Source of the DNA: Diacronema lutheri | Taxonomy: Eukaryota > Haptophyta > Pavlovophyceae > Pavlovales > Pavlovaceae | DNA: 64,000 bases | Direction of reading: 5' to 3' | NCBI GenBank assembly: GCA_019448385.1 | Contig: JAGTXO010000011.1 | Coordinates: forward strand, 400,001 to 464,000 | Shown: piece by piece, positions 22,370-37,909 of the stretch | Layout of the letters: each line of letters begins with the position of its first letter | Numbering within the stretch: position 1 is the first letter of the stretch | The notes under the pieces: model-generated | The model's database searches: none | The model's input: the letters and a program-made list of their open reading frames with translations, nothing else | What the model was told of the DNA's origin: nothing | Position numbers and translations under genes: made by a program

Positions 22370-22549
22370 GACTTGTACTGTATGGAGGACCCGAAAGGTG
22401 CTACGACCGTGCAGCAGGAAAATAAGTATTTCGCCGAAACGGCGGGGTGGGGCGGTTCACCGTTTACGGTTTGCAGCGGTTCTGCCCTGCTCCCTGGCCG
22501 GGCACGCTCACGCTCCCCGCGCTGGCTGCCCGCCGCATCTGCGCGCCGC

Positions 22550-23286
22550 TCAGCCGCGCGCCGCGAGCTTTTCGAGCGCGTCGTGCGCGCTCGCCGACGT
22601 CGACGCCGAGCCGCTCGCACACGAGACGCGCAGCCCGCACTGCGACTGGCAGCAGCCGCACAGGCAGCCCCAGCGCTCGGCCGCGCTCGCGCTCGCGTGC
22701 CCCCTCTTGAAATAGCCGTTGCGCACCGCGCACGTCCGGTCGACGCTCGTCGAGCACCGGTGCGCGGTGCAGATCGAGCAGACGTGCGCCTCGTCCTCGC
22801 TCAGCGCGTCCGGGGGCGCGACCTTCATAGTAACTGCCAGCTCCACCGGACTCATCTCAACAGCCGGCGTCGGCGCGCGCGCGCGCGCGCCGTCGGCGGA
22901 AGCGTCGACGGCGCCGGCAGCGCTGCCGAGCTCGCCGCCGCCGTCACCGCCACTGCCGCCGGCGTACGGTTGGTCGGCGGCGCGAGGCGCGCCGCCTGGC
23001 GCGTGCGCGTCGCGCAGCTGCGCGGTGAAGCGGGCCGCCGCGATCTCGAGCCGCGGGCGCGTCCACGTCGGCAGCCATGCGGACTGCGCGGCGAGGAGCC
23101 GCGCGGGCGCGTCGGCCACGCCGTCGGCCCACGGCTTGACGCACTCGCCGTCGGCGCCAAACTCGGCGCCCGCCGCGCCATACGTTTCGTCAAGAGCGGA
23201 TGCGCCGCCCGGCATGCCCGAGCCGACCGCGAGGCCCGCGACGAGCGCGAGCGGCGCGTTGAAGATGCCGGTGGCCACCGCCGCGT

Positions 23287-23319
<33 letters not shown>

Positions 23320-25159
23320 GGGCGGCGAGCGGCACGCACGTGGCCGCCGTCGCGGCCGCCGTGGTGACGCACAAGTCGCGCACGGGCCCGCCGCCCGCGC
23401 CGATGGAGCGCTTCTCCGCCGTTGTCGAGCGCTCGATCAGCTCGGCGCGCACGAGCTCGCGCGCGGCGGAGGCGCGCGCGCTGCGGGACCGCGCGGTGAG
23501 CACGAGGCGGGTGCTCGAGCGCGTGAGCGTGAGCACGAGCCACTCGTCGGCCGCGCTCTGCCCTGCCGCTGCCGCCGCCGCTGCCGCCGCCGCCGGCGTT
23601 GAGGGCATGCCGGCCGCGGCGAAGAGCGCCGTTGGCGTGCGGCCGCCGAGCTTGGACGCGGACGCCGACGGGCCCCACTCGATGCGCGCGCCAAATGTGC
23701 CGTTGCCAATGCCATCCTTGAACGCGCAGTCCGGGCCGTTCCCCCTACCGTCGAGCAGCCGGACCGCCGCGACGTCCGCGCCGTCCGCGCGCTGCGCGCG
23801 CGCGCCACGCAACGGCGCGGGCAGGAGGTGGATGTACGGACGAAGCCAGTCGCCGCGCGGCAGCCTCACTGTCAGCTCGAGTGTGCCATGCGTCACGATG
23901 GCGGCCGCGCCGGCGTCGGCGGCGGACGCGGCGTGCACCATCGCTGAGCGCACCGGCGGCAGCATCGACGCCGGCCCCTTGGACTTGGGCGGCGCGACGC
24001 CGATCGTCAGGTTGCACCGGCCCGCAAGCGGGTCGCGCGCGCACGCGCCGCCCAGGTCCACAACGTCGACGAGGCCGCTGGGCGCGCACGGGGCGAGCGC
24101 CTGCTTGGAGTCGCGCTCGAGCGGCGTGCCCGCCGCTGCGCGCCCGCACCCGAGCACCGCCGCGAGCCCAATCGCCTCGCCGCGCGCGCCGCGCGGCGAG
24201 TCGGCGGTCGGCCGCGCCTCGAGCGCGAGCACGCCGTCTCGCACGCGCGCGCTCGCCGGGCTGAACCACTGCAGGCCGCCATTTGCGCCCCAAAATGAGG
24301 AGGTCTGCTCCCAGCCGGCGCCGTCAAGCTGCGCGCCCGCGCTCAAATCGAGCGTCCAGCTGCCCGCCGGCGCGCCGCCGAGCGCGCGGCGCCCGCTCGT
24401 GCCGACGACCGCGGCCGCTCCGCCCGTCAGCGCGAGCAGCGCGAGCAGCGCGCCGAGCGCGGCCTTCGAGCGGCGGCTGCGGCCGGCGGGTGGCGCCTTC
24501 TCGTCCTTGTCGAAGCCGGACAGCGAGATGCGCGTCGAGTTTGGCGCCGTGCGGTACGGGGAGGCGCCCAACGAGGCGTCGCCGACGCTGACGCTCATGG
24601 CCGCGCCCGCGCCCGCGCTCGCGCCCGCGGCCGAGTAGGGCGACGCCCGCGGCGCGCGCGGCGTGCTGGCCTCGGCGGCGGCGGTGCTGGACGTCTCGCG
24701 AGCGCCGGCGCCGAGCTCGCGCGCGGGCGTGTGCGTTGGCGTCGGCGCGTGCGCGGCGCTCGGCGAGCGCCCTGCCGCCGCGCCGACGGGTCCGCATGTC
24801 GACGGCGTCAGCAGCGCGGCCGCGGCAGGCTGAGGCGTCGGCCGCGTCGGCGGGGTGGCGGCGGCGGGAGCGACGGGCTGCGGCGGCGGCGAGGCCACGA
24901 CGAGCAACGGCGGCGGCGGCGGCACGGCCACGGGCTGAGGCGGCGGCGGCGGCGATGAGACTGGCGGCCGGCGGGCGGGAGGGTGCACGTCGGGACGCGG
25001 CGACGACTCGGCGGGCGGAGGCCAGCGCGCCGCGCCCTGAGCGCTAGGCGAGGTCGGCGAGGAGAGGAGCGAACCGATGGCGTCTTCGTCGAGCAGCTCG
25101 CCCGACTGCGGCAGGATCTGGTTGCGCCCGGGGCGCTCCCACAGCGGGCCCGCGGGCAT
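22550..25159 (-). CDS. GH16-like type II membrane protein
   Basis: Intronless, 869 residues. A Pro/Ala/Thr-rich cytosolic part (~1-225) precedes one membrane span (~225-247, ALGALLALLALTGGAAAVVG) after a basic cluster (SRRSK). The lumenal or extracellular part shows GH16 landmarks: FWGANGGLQWFSPASARVRD, then GTLELTVRLPRGDWLRPYIH at ~425-440 and the late block KPWADGVADAPARLLAAQSAW. The catalytic ExDxxE of laminarinase-type GH16 enzymes, expected soon after the RGDWL block, is not present where it should be (DVAAVRLLDGRGN instead). The protein is therefore more likely a beta-glucan-binding relative than an active glucanase, as in beta-1,3-glucan recognition proteins. The last ~80 residues are Cys-rich (HVCSICTAHRCSTS, CLCGCCQSQCG). 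Wall, scale or surface-polysaccharide binding is inferred. Confidence 0.72.
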
Positions 25160-25474
25160 CCTGCGATCTCAACTTTCGAGTCTGTTTTCTCGAGATCGCC
25201 TCTTCAACTTTTCCTCGAATCGAATTCCAAAATCTTTTCCGGTCATCCCACTTCCGCTCGCGGGCAGTGCACATGCGCGGCGCGCATTCCGCGCATTTCG
25301 CGTCCAACTCCGCGTGGCGATGCGCGGCGCTGCTTTGCCAAGCCGCAGCTACGGCTTCACGGCCACGCAGTCTCGCACGCTCGAGTGGCGCGCGCGCCGC
25401 GCGCGTCGCGGCGGATGCGCGCACGACCGCAGCGCCGTTGCCGGCTGGACTTCACGCCGAGGGCGCGCGCGCGC

Positions 25475-26816
25475 TCACACGGCGACGGGCGCGCTGCCGA
25501 CGACCTCGACGACGGCCTGGATCGTCGAGCGCCACTGGCCGAGTTGCGCGTGCAGCGCGCGCCACTCGGCCGGGCCGAACGTCCGGCGCAGCGCCCGGCT
25601 CACCACCACCACCGAGCGCACCTCGTCGATCCGCGCGTCGACGAGCGCGGCGCCAATCGCGTCGAAGACCAACTCCTCGACCTCGTCAAGCGCGACCTCG
25701 CACGCGCCCGCGACGCGCGCGAACGGGAGCTCGACGGCGCCGGCATCGTGCGCGAGCGTGACGAGTGACAAAAGTTGCATCTTGCGCCGCGCCGCGCCGC
25801 CGTCGATGCCGAGCTCGGCAAGCGCGGCCGGCCGCTCCTTTTGAAACGCGGCGAGGTCGGCCAGGCTGCCCGAGACGAAGACGCCGAGCAGGCGCGCGGC
25901 GTCGGCGTGCGAGGGCTCGGCGCCCGCGCCGCCCAGCTGCCGCACCGCGGCGAGCGCCGCGAGCTCGTCCAGCTGGAACTGCGATGGCGACCGAATCGCC
26001 GCGCAGACCGCAGCGAGCGCGGATGGCTTGTGGCGCGCGAGCTGGGCCGCGTCCGTGCCCTCGCACTCGCGCAGAACGAGGAGCCACCATTGCTGCGCGG
26101 CCTCTTCGCCCGCCAGCTTGCGCGCGCACTGCGCGCACGCGTCGTAAGCGCGCAGCCGCTCCTCGCGCGAGCAGCCCCACACCGACAGCCATCGCTCGAC
26201 GTCCGCCGGCGCGGGCAGGCCGCCGGCGTGGCCGCTCGCGCGCAAAAAGTCGACGTACGCCACGAGCAGCTCGTAGCGCCACGCCGGGTTGGCCTTGCCA
26301 GCCGCGTCGTAAAGCATCGCCATTCTGCGCGCGCAGGCCGGCGCGCGCCGGGTCGCGACGGGCGCGTGAGCGCGGGGCGCGGGAGCGCGGCGGACGCGGC
26401 GAGGCGCGGGGCGCGAGGCGCCCGTACACAGCGAGGCGCGCGGTCGGTCGGTCGGTGGGAGTGGACGTCAGGCCGGCGGCCATCTGCTTGGCGACCTCGA
26501 GGGCGAGCTGCGGCTGGTCGGAGGGGGTGCTGGTGAGCACAATCTCCCACATGAGCGTGTATGCCGCGAGCATGTCCTCGGCGGGCATCGCGGACGTGTG
26601 TGCGACGAGCGCCGCGACGAGCGCCTTGAGCGACGCGTCGACTTCGCCCGCCGGGCTGGCGCCGTCGCCGCCCAGCTTGGCGGCGAGAGCGGCGAGTTTG
26701 GCCGCCGGCCCGCGCGTAATCAGATCCTCGCTCGCCGGCTCGCCGTTCAGATACGGCGCGAGGAATGCCACGAGCTCGGTGGCGAAGCCGCTCGACGTGA
26801 GGTCGATCAGCACCAT
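25475..26816 (-). CDS. EIF3M: Eukaryotic translation initiation factor 3 subunit M
   Basis: Exons 26816-26428 and 26324-25475 (intron 26325-26427, GTACGG...CGCAG, phase 2) give 412 residues. After an N-terminal helical part come RYELLVAYVDFLRASG and a PCI domain ending LGIDGGAARRKMQLLSLVTL, GACEVALDEVEELVFDAIGA and ARIDEVRSVVVVSRALRRTF, the winged-helix end typical of eIF3m. The subunit is part of the eIF3 octamer core that binds the 40S ribosome. COP9/proteasome-lid PCI subunits are the main alternative, but the C-terminal pattern (VVVSRALRRTFGPAEWRALH) fits eIF3m better. It is divergent from, and 96 bp from, the filamin-repeat gene. Confidence 0.8.
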
Positions 26817-26912
26817 TGCCCCCGACGCGAGAGAGCGCGTGGCTGTAGAGCCGGACTTTTGGAAAAGGGCGGGGTCGCCCCTTTTCAAAAGGGCGACCGT
26901 CGTAATCCGATC
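26817..26912. promoter_or_regulatory. Divergent promoter with overlapping palindromes
   Basis: A 96-bp gap between the eIF3m (-) and filamin-repeat (+) start codons. It contains gaaaagggcggggtcgcccc, ttttcaaaagggcgacc and flanking ttttgg (26856-26898), which can pair in two alternative ways (gaaaaggg with cccttttc, or gtcgcccctttt with aaaagggcgac). This symmetric, AT-punctuated element is unlike its surroundings and is the best candidate for a shared operator or core promoter. Confidence 0.45.
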
Positions 26913-32598
<5,686 letters not shown>

Positions 32599-32633
32599 GT
32601 CAGATTTCGTCTCTTGTCACTCGTGTGAGTCTC

Positions 32634-35600
32634 TCATGCCCACAGCTCCTTGACAAGACGCTTTTGTTTCTCCAGGTCGTGCACCCACTCGTTCGCCTCG
32701 GTAGCGCTCATGCCGCCCTGCGCGCGCGCGCGCGCGCATCACGCGTGGCCACGGCGGCGGCCGTCCACGCACCAGGGGCAGTTAGCGCGGCCGGCTGCGC
32801 GTCGCAGCGTGCGCCAGCACAGCGCGAGGAGCACAGCGCAAGGAGCACAGCGCAAGGAGCACAGCGCAAGGAGCACAGCGCGAGGAGCACAGCGCGAGGA
32901 GTGCCAGGAGCGCGGCGCCCGCCTCGAGGCGCAGCAGCCATGGCGCAGCAGCCATGGCGCAGCAGCCATGGCGCAGCAGCCATGGCGCACGTGCACGCAG
33001 CGGCGGCGCAGGGCGGCGCAGGGCGGCGCAGGGCAGGGCAGCGCAGGACAGGGCAGCGCAGGGCAGCGCAGGGCAGGGCAGGGCAGGACAGGGCAGGGCA
33101 GCGCAGCGCAGGGCAGGGCAGGGCAGGACAGGGCAGGGCAGGGCAGGGCAGGGCAGGGCAGGGTGGGGCAGGGCAGGGCAGGGCAGGACAGGGCAGGGCA
33201 GGGCAGGGCAGGGTGGGGCAGGGTGGGGCAGCGCAGGGCAGCGCAGGGCAGCGCAGGGCAGGGCAGGGCAGGGTGGGGCAGGGTGGGGCAGCGCAGGGCA
33301 GCGCAGGACAGGGCAGCGCAGGGCAGCGCAGGGCAGGGCAGCGCAGGGCAGGGCTGGGCGGTGCAGCGGCGGCGCATGGCGACGCACCTCGGAGCGGGCG
33401 ATCTGCGCGAGCGCGTTGACGACCGCCCGGCCCATCGCCGTGCCGCCGCACACGAAGACGTGCGCGCCGCGCGCCGCGTCGTCGGCGGGCTCGAGAAGAT
33501 TCCAGAGAATGCGCGCGTCCGCCTCAAGCAGGTGCTGCACGTAGAGCTTGCGCGCGGGCTCGGCGCGCGAGAAGGCGACGCGCAGCCGGCTCAGCGGGCA
33601 CGCCGGCCCAGCTGCGCTCTCGGGCCGGATCGCCTCCCAGCCGGCGCGTCCGTCGGCCGCGCGCGCGAGCGGCGCGCCGACGGCCGCGCCGACGGCGGGC
33701 AGCAGCTCGTCGGCGTACAAAAAGTCGCGCTCGGCCGCCTGGCACCCAAAATACAGCATGGCGGCGGTGGGCAGCGGCTCGCGCCGGTGGGCCAGTTCCT
33801 GCACGAGCGCGCGGAACGGCGCGACGCCGGTGCCAGCGCCGACCATCACGATCGGCGTCTCGGCGAGCGGCGGCAGGCGGAAGTTGGACGACTTGACGAA
33901 GGCAAGGACCAAGTCCGCCTCGCCGCCCGCCTGCGCGTGCACGTAGCCATTCGCGCCGCCCGCGCCGCCGCCACCGCCGCCACCGCCGTCGCGCGCCGCG
34001 GCGAGGTACGCCGAGCACACGCCGGCAAAACGCGCGTCCTCGGCGCCGCGCGCGCGCGCGTCGCGCAACGGCTCGGGCGCGCGCGCCGCGCGGCACGCCG
34101 GCTCTGCGAGCAGTTTGACGGTGAGGTGGAGCGCAGACGGCGCGGCAAGCGGCGACGAGGCGATCGTGTAGTAGCGCGGGTGCAGCTTGGGCGCGAGCTC
34201 GAAGAGCGCGCCGAGAGGGAGGGAGGCGGAGGGTGCGGCGGCGAGCGCGTCGAGTAGGTTGCGCCGCCCGTCGACCGCCCAGCGCGTGTACTCGGCGCTG
34301 CGCGCGTCTGACGCGAGCTCGCGCAGCGCCGCCGCCTCGGCGCCGTCCGCGCAGTAGCGCGCGAGCTGCGCGAGGAACGCCTTCGATGGCGGCGCGCTCA
34401 AGTCGACGAACCAGCGAAGCGCACGGCCGACGGTGCACGGCGTGGGGAACGGGGGCGCGTGCGCGCTCGCCGGCGCGTCGTGCGCGCGCGCGAGCTCGAA
34501 GAGCGCGCCGAGGCGAAGGCGGAGGAGCGCGGCCGCGCGCCGCACGGCGTCGCGCGAGTTCTGCGGGTAAATGCCCGCATCGTCCGCTGCGGCGTACCGC
34601 AGCGCGCGCGCGCCGCGGAAGGCGCCGGCGGCGGCGGCGGCGGCCAAGCCGAGCGCTCCGCTCGGCGGCGCGGCGGCAGACGGCGGCACGGACGTTGGCG
34701 GCGCGAGCGCGAGCTCCACGTGGCGCGTCGATTCGGCCGAACCCGTGGCCTGCAGCTCGCGGTTCACGAGGACGTGCACGGGCGTTGCGCCCAGCTTTGG
34801 GTGGATTGCCGCCATCCACGCGTGCAACGGCAGGATGCGGCATTCGCCGCCTTTGCCAGCTTTGCCACCGCCGCCGCCGCCGCTTACGTCGCCATCGTCG
34901 TCGTCGCCGGCGAGCGCGAGCACACCGGCGAACCGTGATACCATCTCCGAGGGCGCCCCACACGGCGAGCCGCCCCACTCCGCGGCCCAGCCGGCGTCGT
35001 CGATGATGTCGTCGTCGTCGTCGTCGTCGTCGCTCATGCTGCCGCGCGCCGCGCAGCCGCCGACGAACACCGCCTCCCAGCACGGCGCGGGCGGACGCAC
35101 GGCCTCGTCGCCGTCCGCCTCCACCGCGCCGAGCGCCGCCCAGAGCGCACGACGCCATCGTTCGAAATCAGCCTCGAGGTCGTCGTCGTCGTCGCCGAGG
35201 CCGAGGTCGTGGACGCGCGCCGCGCCAAGCTGCGCCATGCGCCCATCTACCCACACGCCCATCGCGCAGAACTTGTCGTACTGCTTGTTGCCGAGCGCGA
35301 ACGCGCCGTACCGAACCTCCGACATCTCACCGGCCGCGCGATCTGCGCTCGACAGCCAGGCGTGGAAGGCGACGGCGTTGTCGGGCGGCTCGCCCTCGCC
35401 GTGCGTTGACATGAGGAAGATGACCACGCCCGGCTCCGACGCGAGCGAGGTCACGTCGTACTCCTGCGCGCGGCGGCGCGGGTGCGCGCATGACGCGCGT
35501 CGCGCGCGTCGCGCGGCGAGTGAGCGCGTGCGCGCGCGGCCGCGAGCACGCGCCCGGCGTGCTTTGAAGAAGTCGCGCGGCGCGACACGCGGCGGAATGG

Positions 35601-35867
35601 CTCGCACACCTCGAGGTCCATCGCCTGCGCCGCGAAACCGCGCTCGCACGCCTCGCGCTCGAGCGTCGTGGCGAAGCCCTCGGCGGTTCCCGTCTGCGAT
35701 CCCCAGAGCACGAGCATCGGCCCGCGCTTGGTCTCGGGCGCCAGCGCGGGCGGCGGCTTGGCGGGCTGCGTGGGCACGCGCTTGCGCGAGCCGAGCAGCA
35801 GCCAGCCCACGGACACGGCGAGCACGGCCGTCGCGAAAGCGACCGTCGCGCCCGCGCTCGTGTCCAT
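32634..35867 (-). CDS. POR: NADPH-cytochrome P450 reductase (diflavin)
   Basis: Exons 35867-35610, 35463-33388 and 32717-32634, all phase 0, give 805 residues. An N-terminal anchor (VAFATAVLAVSVGWLLLGSR) is followed by the FMN domain (WGSQTGTAEGFA, MSTHGEGEPPDNA, FALGNKQYDKFCAMG), the connecting/FAD domain (PRYYTIASSPLAAP; GVCSAYLAAA in the FAD loop) and the NADPH domain (MVGAGTGVAPFRALVQE, YFGCQAAERDFLYADEL, RVAFSRAEPARKLYVQ, VFVCGGTAMG). The last exon encodes GGMSATEANEWVHDLEKQKR and ends KELWA, keeping the C-terminal aromatic that stacks on FAD. It transfers electrons from NADPH to ER P450s. Unusual features are an acidic/Gly-rich insertion after the FMN domain (SMSDDDDDDDD..., ~70 residues) and a satellite-filled last intron. 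The stop is 35 bp from the convergent filamin-repeat gene stop. Confidence 0.93.
32718..33387 (-). repeat. Satellite array within the last intron of the P450 reductase gene
   Basis: Three adjacent arrays fill this 670-bp intron. About 32818-32900 has six or so copies of a unit containing gcgcaaggagcaca. About 32933-32990 has four copies of a unit containing cagcagccatggcg. About 33003-33358 is a 350-bp run of pentamer and decamer units (gggca, gcgca, ggaca, gggtg). One strand is entirely purine/G-rich, so G-quadruplexes are possible on it; the transcript carries the C-rich strand. The intron joins ...IARSE to GGMSATEAN. Confidence 0.88.
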
Positions 35868-36063
35868 CGCGGACCGGTGGAGATGCGCGAGACCTCCGGA
35901 GGAAGGTGCATTCGAGACTCTCTCACAATCTCGCCCCCCAGTCAGGATTTTGAGTTCACTGTTCAGTTGGAACGCCGCGAGCTTTGAGGCCGGGCCCCCA
36001 GTCGGCCAGTCCCAGGCTCCCAGCCCCGCACGCGGTGCACGCGGGCACTCTCACGCCGAGGCG

Positions 36064-37845
36064 CTACGCGGGCAACCCCGACAAGCCGCCCAGCGCGCGG
36101 CCGAGCGCCACGCCCGCGCCCACGCGGCTCCGCCTCGCATCGTCGGGCGCGACCGCGCCGTCCGCGCCGTGCGGCGGCCGCGGCGCGCGCGCGCGCGCGA
36201 GCGCGGCGCGCAGCTCGTCGACGGTGTCGAAGAGGGGCATGCCGTGCGTCTCGAGCTCGAGGCTCGCCGCGAGCGCCGCGCAAGCGAGCGCGAGCGCCGC
36301 GTACACGGCGAGCGCGAGCCGCGGCGACGCGCGGCTCGCGACGACCTCGGCGACGAAGGGCGTGGCCATGCCGCCGAGGCGCGAGAAGGTGGTGCAGCAG
36401 CCGAGGCCGACGCCGCGCACCGAGTTGGGCAGCGCCTCGCCGCTGTACACGTACGCCGCCTGGAAGTACCCGATCGCTGCGCCGCGCGCGACGAAGAGCG
36501 CGCCCGCCTGCGCGCCCGCCGACGCGCACGGCATCGCGCACGCGAACGCGGCCGCGACGAGGGCGCCGCCGAACGCCATCGTGCGCCGGCGACCAAGCGC
36601 GTCGATCGCGCCGAGCGTGAGCAGCAGCCCGGGCACCTCGCCCGCCGTCGCGACCAAGTTTGAAAAGAGCTGCTCGCCAGTCAGAGCGAGCGCGCACTCG
36701 CCCGCGGCGGCTTGGCGCGCGCGTCCTGCCGCGTCAGCGCGCGCCGGCGCGCCGCCACCGTCGCCGGCGGTGGCGTGCGCGCGCGCGTAAAAGCCACACC
36801 GGTCCTCGGCAAAGATCTGCGGCGCGAGCAGCACCGCGCCGTAGTATACACTCGAGCAGCCGAGCCACAGCATGGCGACAGTCAGCGCCGGCCGGCGCAC
36901 GTCCACACTGAGCAGTGCGCGCAGCGCGCTGCCACTTGCGCAGCCGTGCGGCTCGCGCGCGCCCGCGTTCTCACCGCGCGCGACGCGCAGCGCGGCGCGC
37001 GGCGCGTGCGCGCCCGACTGCCGCGCCGCCGCGCGCGCGCCGGCCTCCGCCTCGGCGTGCAGGCCACGCGCGGCGTAAAAGCGCGGGCTCTCCGGCACGC
37101 ACGGCAGCGCGACGAGGAGGAGGATCGCGGGCGCGGTGGAGAGCGCGACGAGCGCGCGCCAGCCGTATCGCGGGAGCACGAGCTGCGCGAGCGCCGCCTC
37201 GGCCACCGCGCCCGCCGACCAGAACGCGGAGAGCGCGATGCCCGCGCGACCGCGCGCCGACTGCGGCGTGCACTCCGTGAGGAGCGTGAATGCAACGTGC
37301 GCGCCAGAGACGCCGACGCCCATGCACGCCTGCGCGCAGAGGAGCCAGCCAAACGACGGCGCGGCCGCGCACGCCAGCCCGGCGCACAGCACGACCGTTG
37401 TCGACGCGCCGAGCGCGCTCCGCCGACCGGCCGTGTCGGCGAGCGCGCCCCAGCTCACAGCGCCAACGGTCATCCCGGCGAACACGACAGTCGTCATGAG
37501 TGCGGCGTCATAGTCGCTCACGCCGGCCCACTCGCAACGCACCGCTGGCCCCACGAAGCTGAGCAGGATGACCTCCATCCCGTCCAGCAGCCACGCGCAC
37601 CCGCAGACCGCGAACAGGCGCGCGTGGAAGCGCGAGAGCGGCAGCGCGTCGAGCAGCTCCTGCGGCGTCGGGTGCGGCGCGCCCGCCGCGTCGCCGAACG
37701 GCAGCTTGCGCCGCGGCTCGACGACGTGCTCGAGCAGCGGCTGCGCGGAGGGGCGCATACCGAGCGGCGTGCGCTCGGCGGCCGACGCGCGCGTCGCGGC
37801 CTTGAACTCGCGCTTTGCTCGTAACGCTGGTACGGTACCATACAA
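36064..37845 (-). CDS. MFS transporter, SVOP/sugar-porter-like
   Basis: Intronless, 593 residues with about 12 hydrophobic spans. MFS signatures include WLLDGMEVILLSFVGP in TM1, the loop 2-3 motif GALADTAGRRSALG, MGVGVSGAHVAFTLLTECTP, then PESPRFYAARG at the end of the N-half and GAIDALGRRRTM between TM8 and TM9. The first-loop WLLDGMEV and PESPRF patterns are those of SV2/SVOP and organic-cation/sugar-porter MFS proteins. The substrate cannot be inferred. Transcription diverges from the second MFS gene across a 64-bp gap. Confidence 0.85.
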   Translation of the reverse strand: MYGTVPALRAKREFKAATRASAAERTPLGMRPSAQPLLEHVVEPRRKLPFGDAAGAPHPTPQELLDALPLSRFHARLFAVCGCAWLLDGMEVILLSFVGPAVRCEWAGVSDYDAALMTTVVFAGMTVGAVSWGALADTAGRRSALGASTTVVLCAGLACAAAPSFGWLLCAQACMGVGVSGAHVAFTLLTECTPQSARGRAGIALSAFWSAGAVAEAALAQLVLPRYGWRALVALSTAPAILLLVALPCVPESPRFYAARGLHAEAEAGARAAARQSGAHAPRAALRVARGENAGAREPHGCASGSALRALLSVDVRRPALTVAMLWLGCSSVYYGAVLLAPQIFAEDRCGFYARAHATAGDGGGAPARADAAGRARQAAAGECALALTGEQLFSNLVATAGEVPGLLLTLGAIDALGRRRTMAFGGALVAAAFACAMPCASAGAQAGALFVARGAAIGYFQAAYVYSGEALPNSVRGVGLGCCTTFSRLGGMATPFVAEVVASRASPRLALAVYAALALACAALAASLELETHGMPLFDTVDELRAALARARAPRPPHGADGAVAPDDARRSRVGAGVALGRALGGLSGLPA

Positions 37846-37909
37846 TTTATGGGTGTCGCGTCTTCTACTGAAGAGGTGACCACTTTAAAGAGAAGACACG
37901 GCCGCCGCG
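37846..37909. promoter_or_regulatory. 64-bp divergent promoter between two MFS genes
   Basis: The gap contains an AT-rich core (tacaatttatggg, about 37840-37853) and cactttaaagagaag, unusual in this GC-rich region, and so a likely shared core promoter for the two transporters. Confidence 0.5.
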
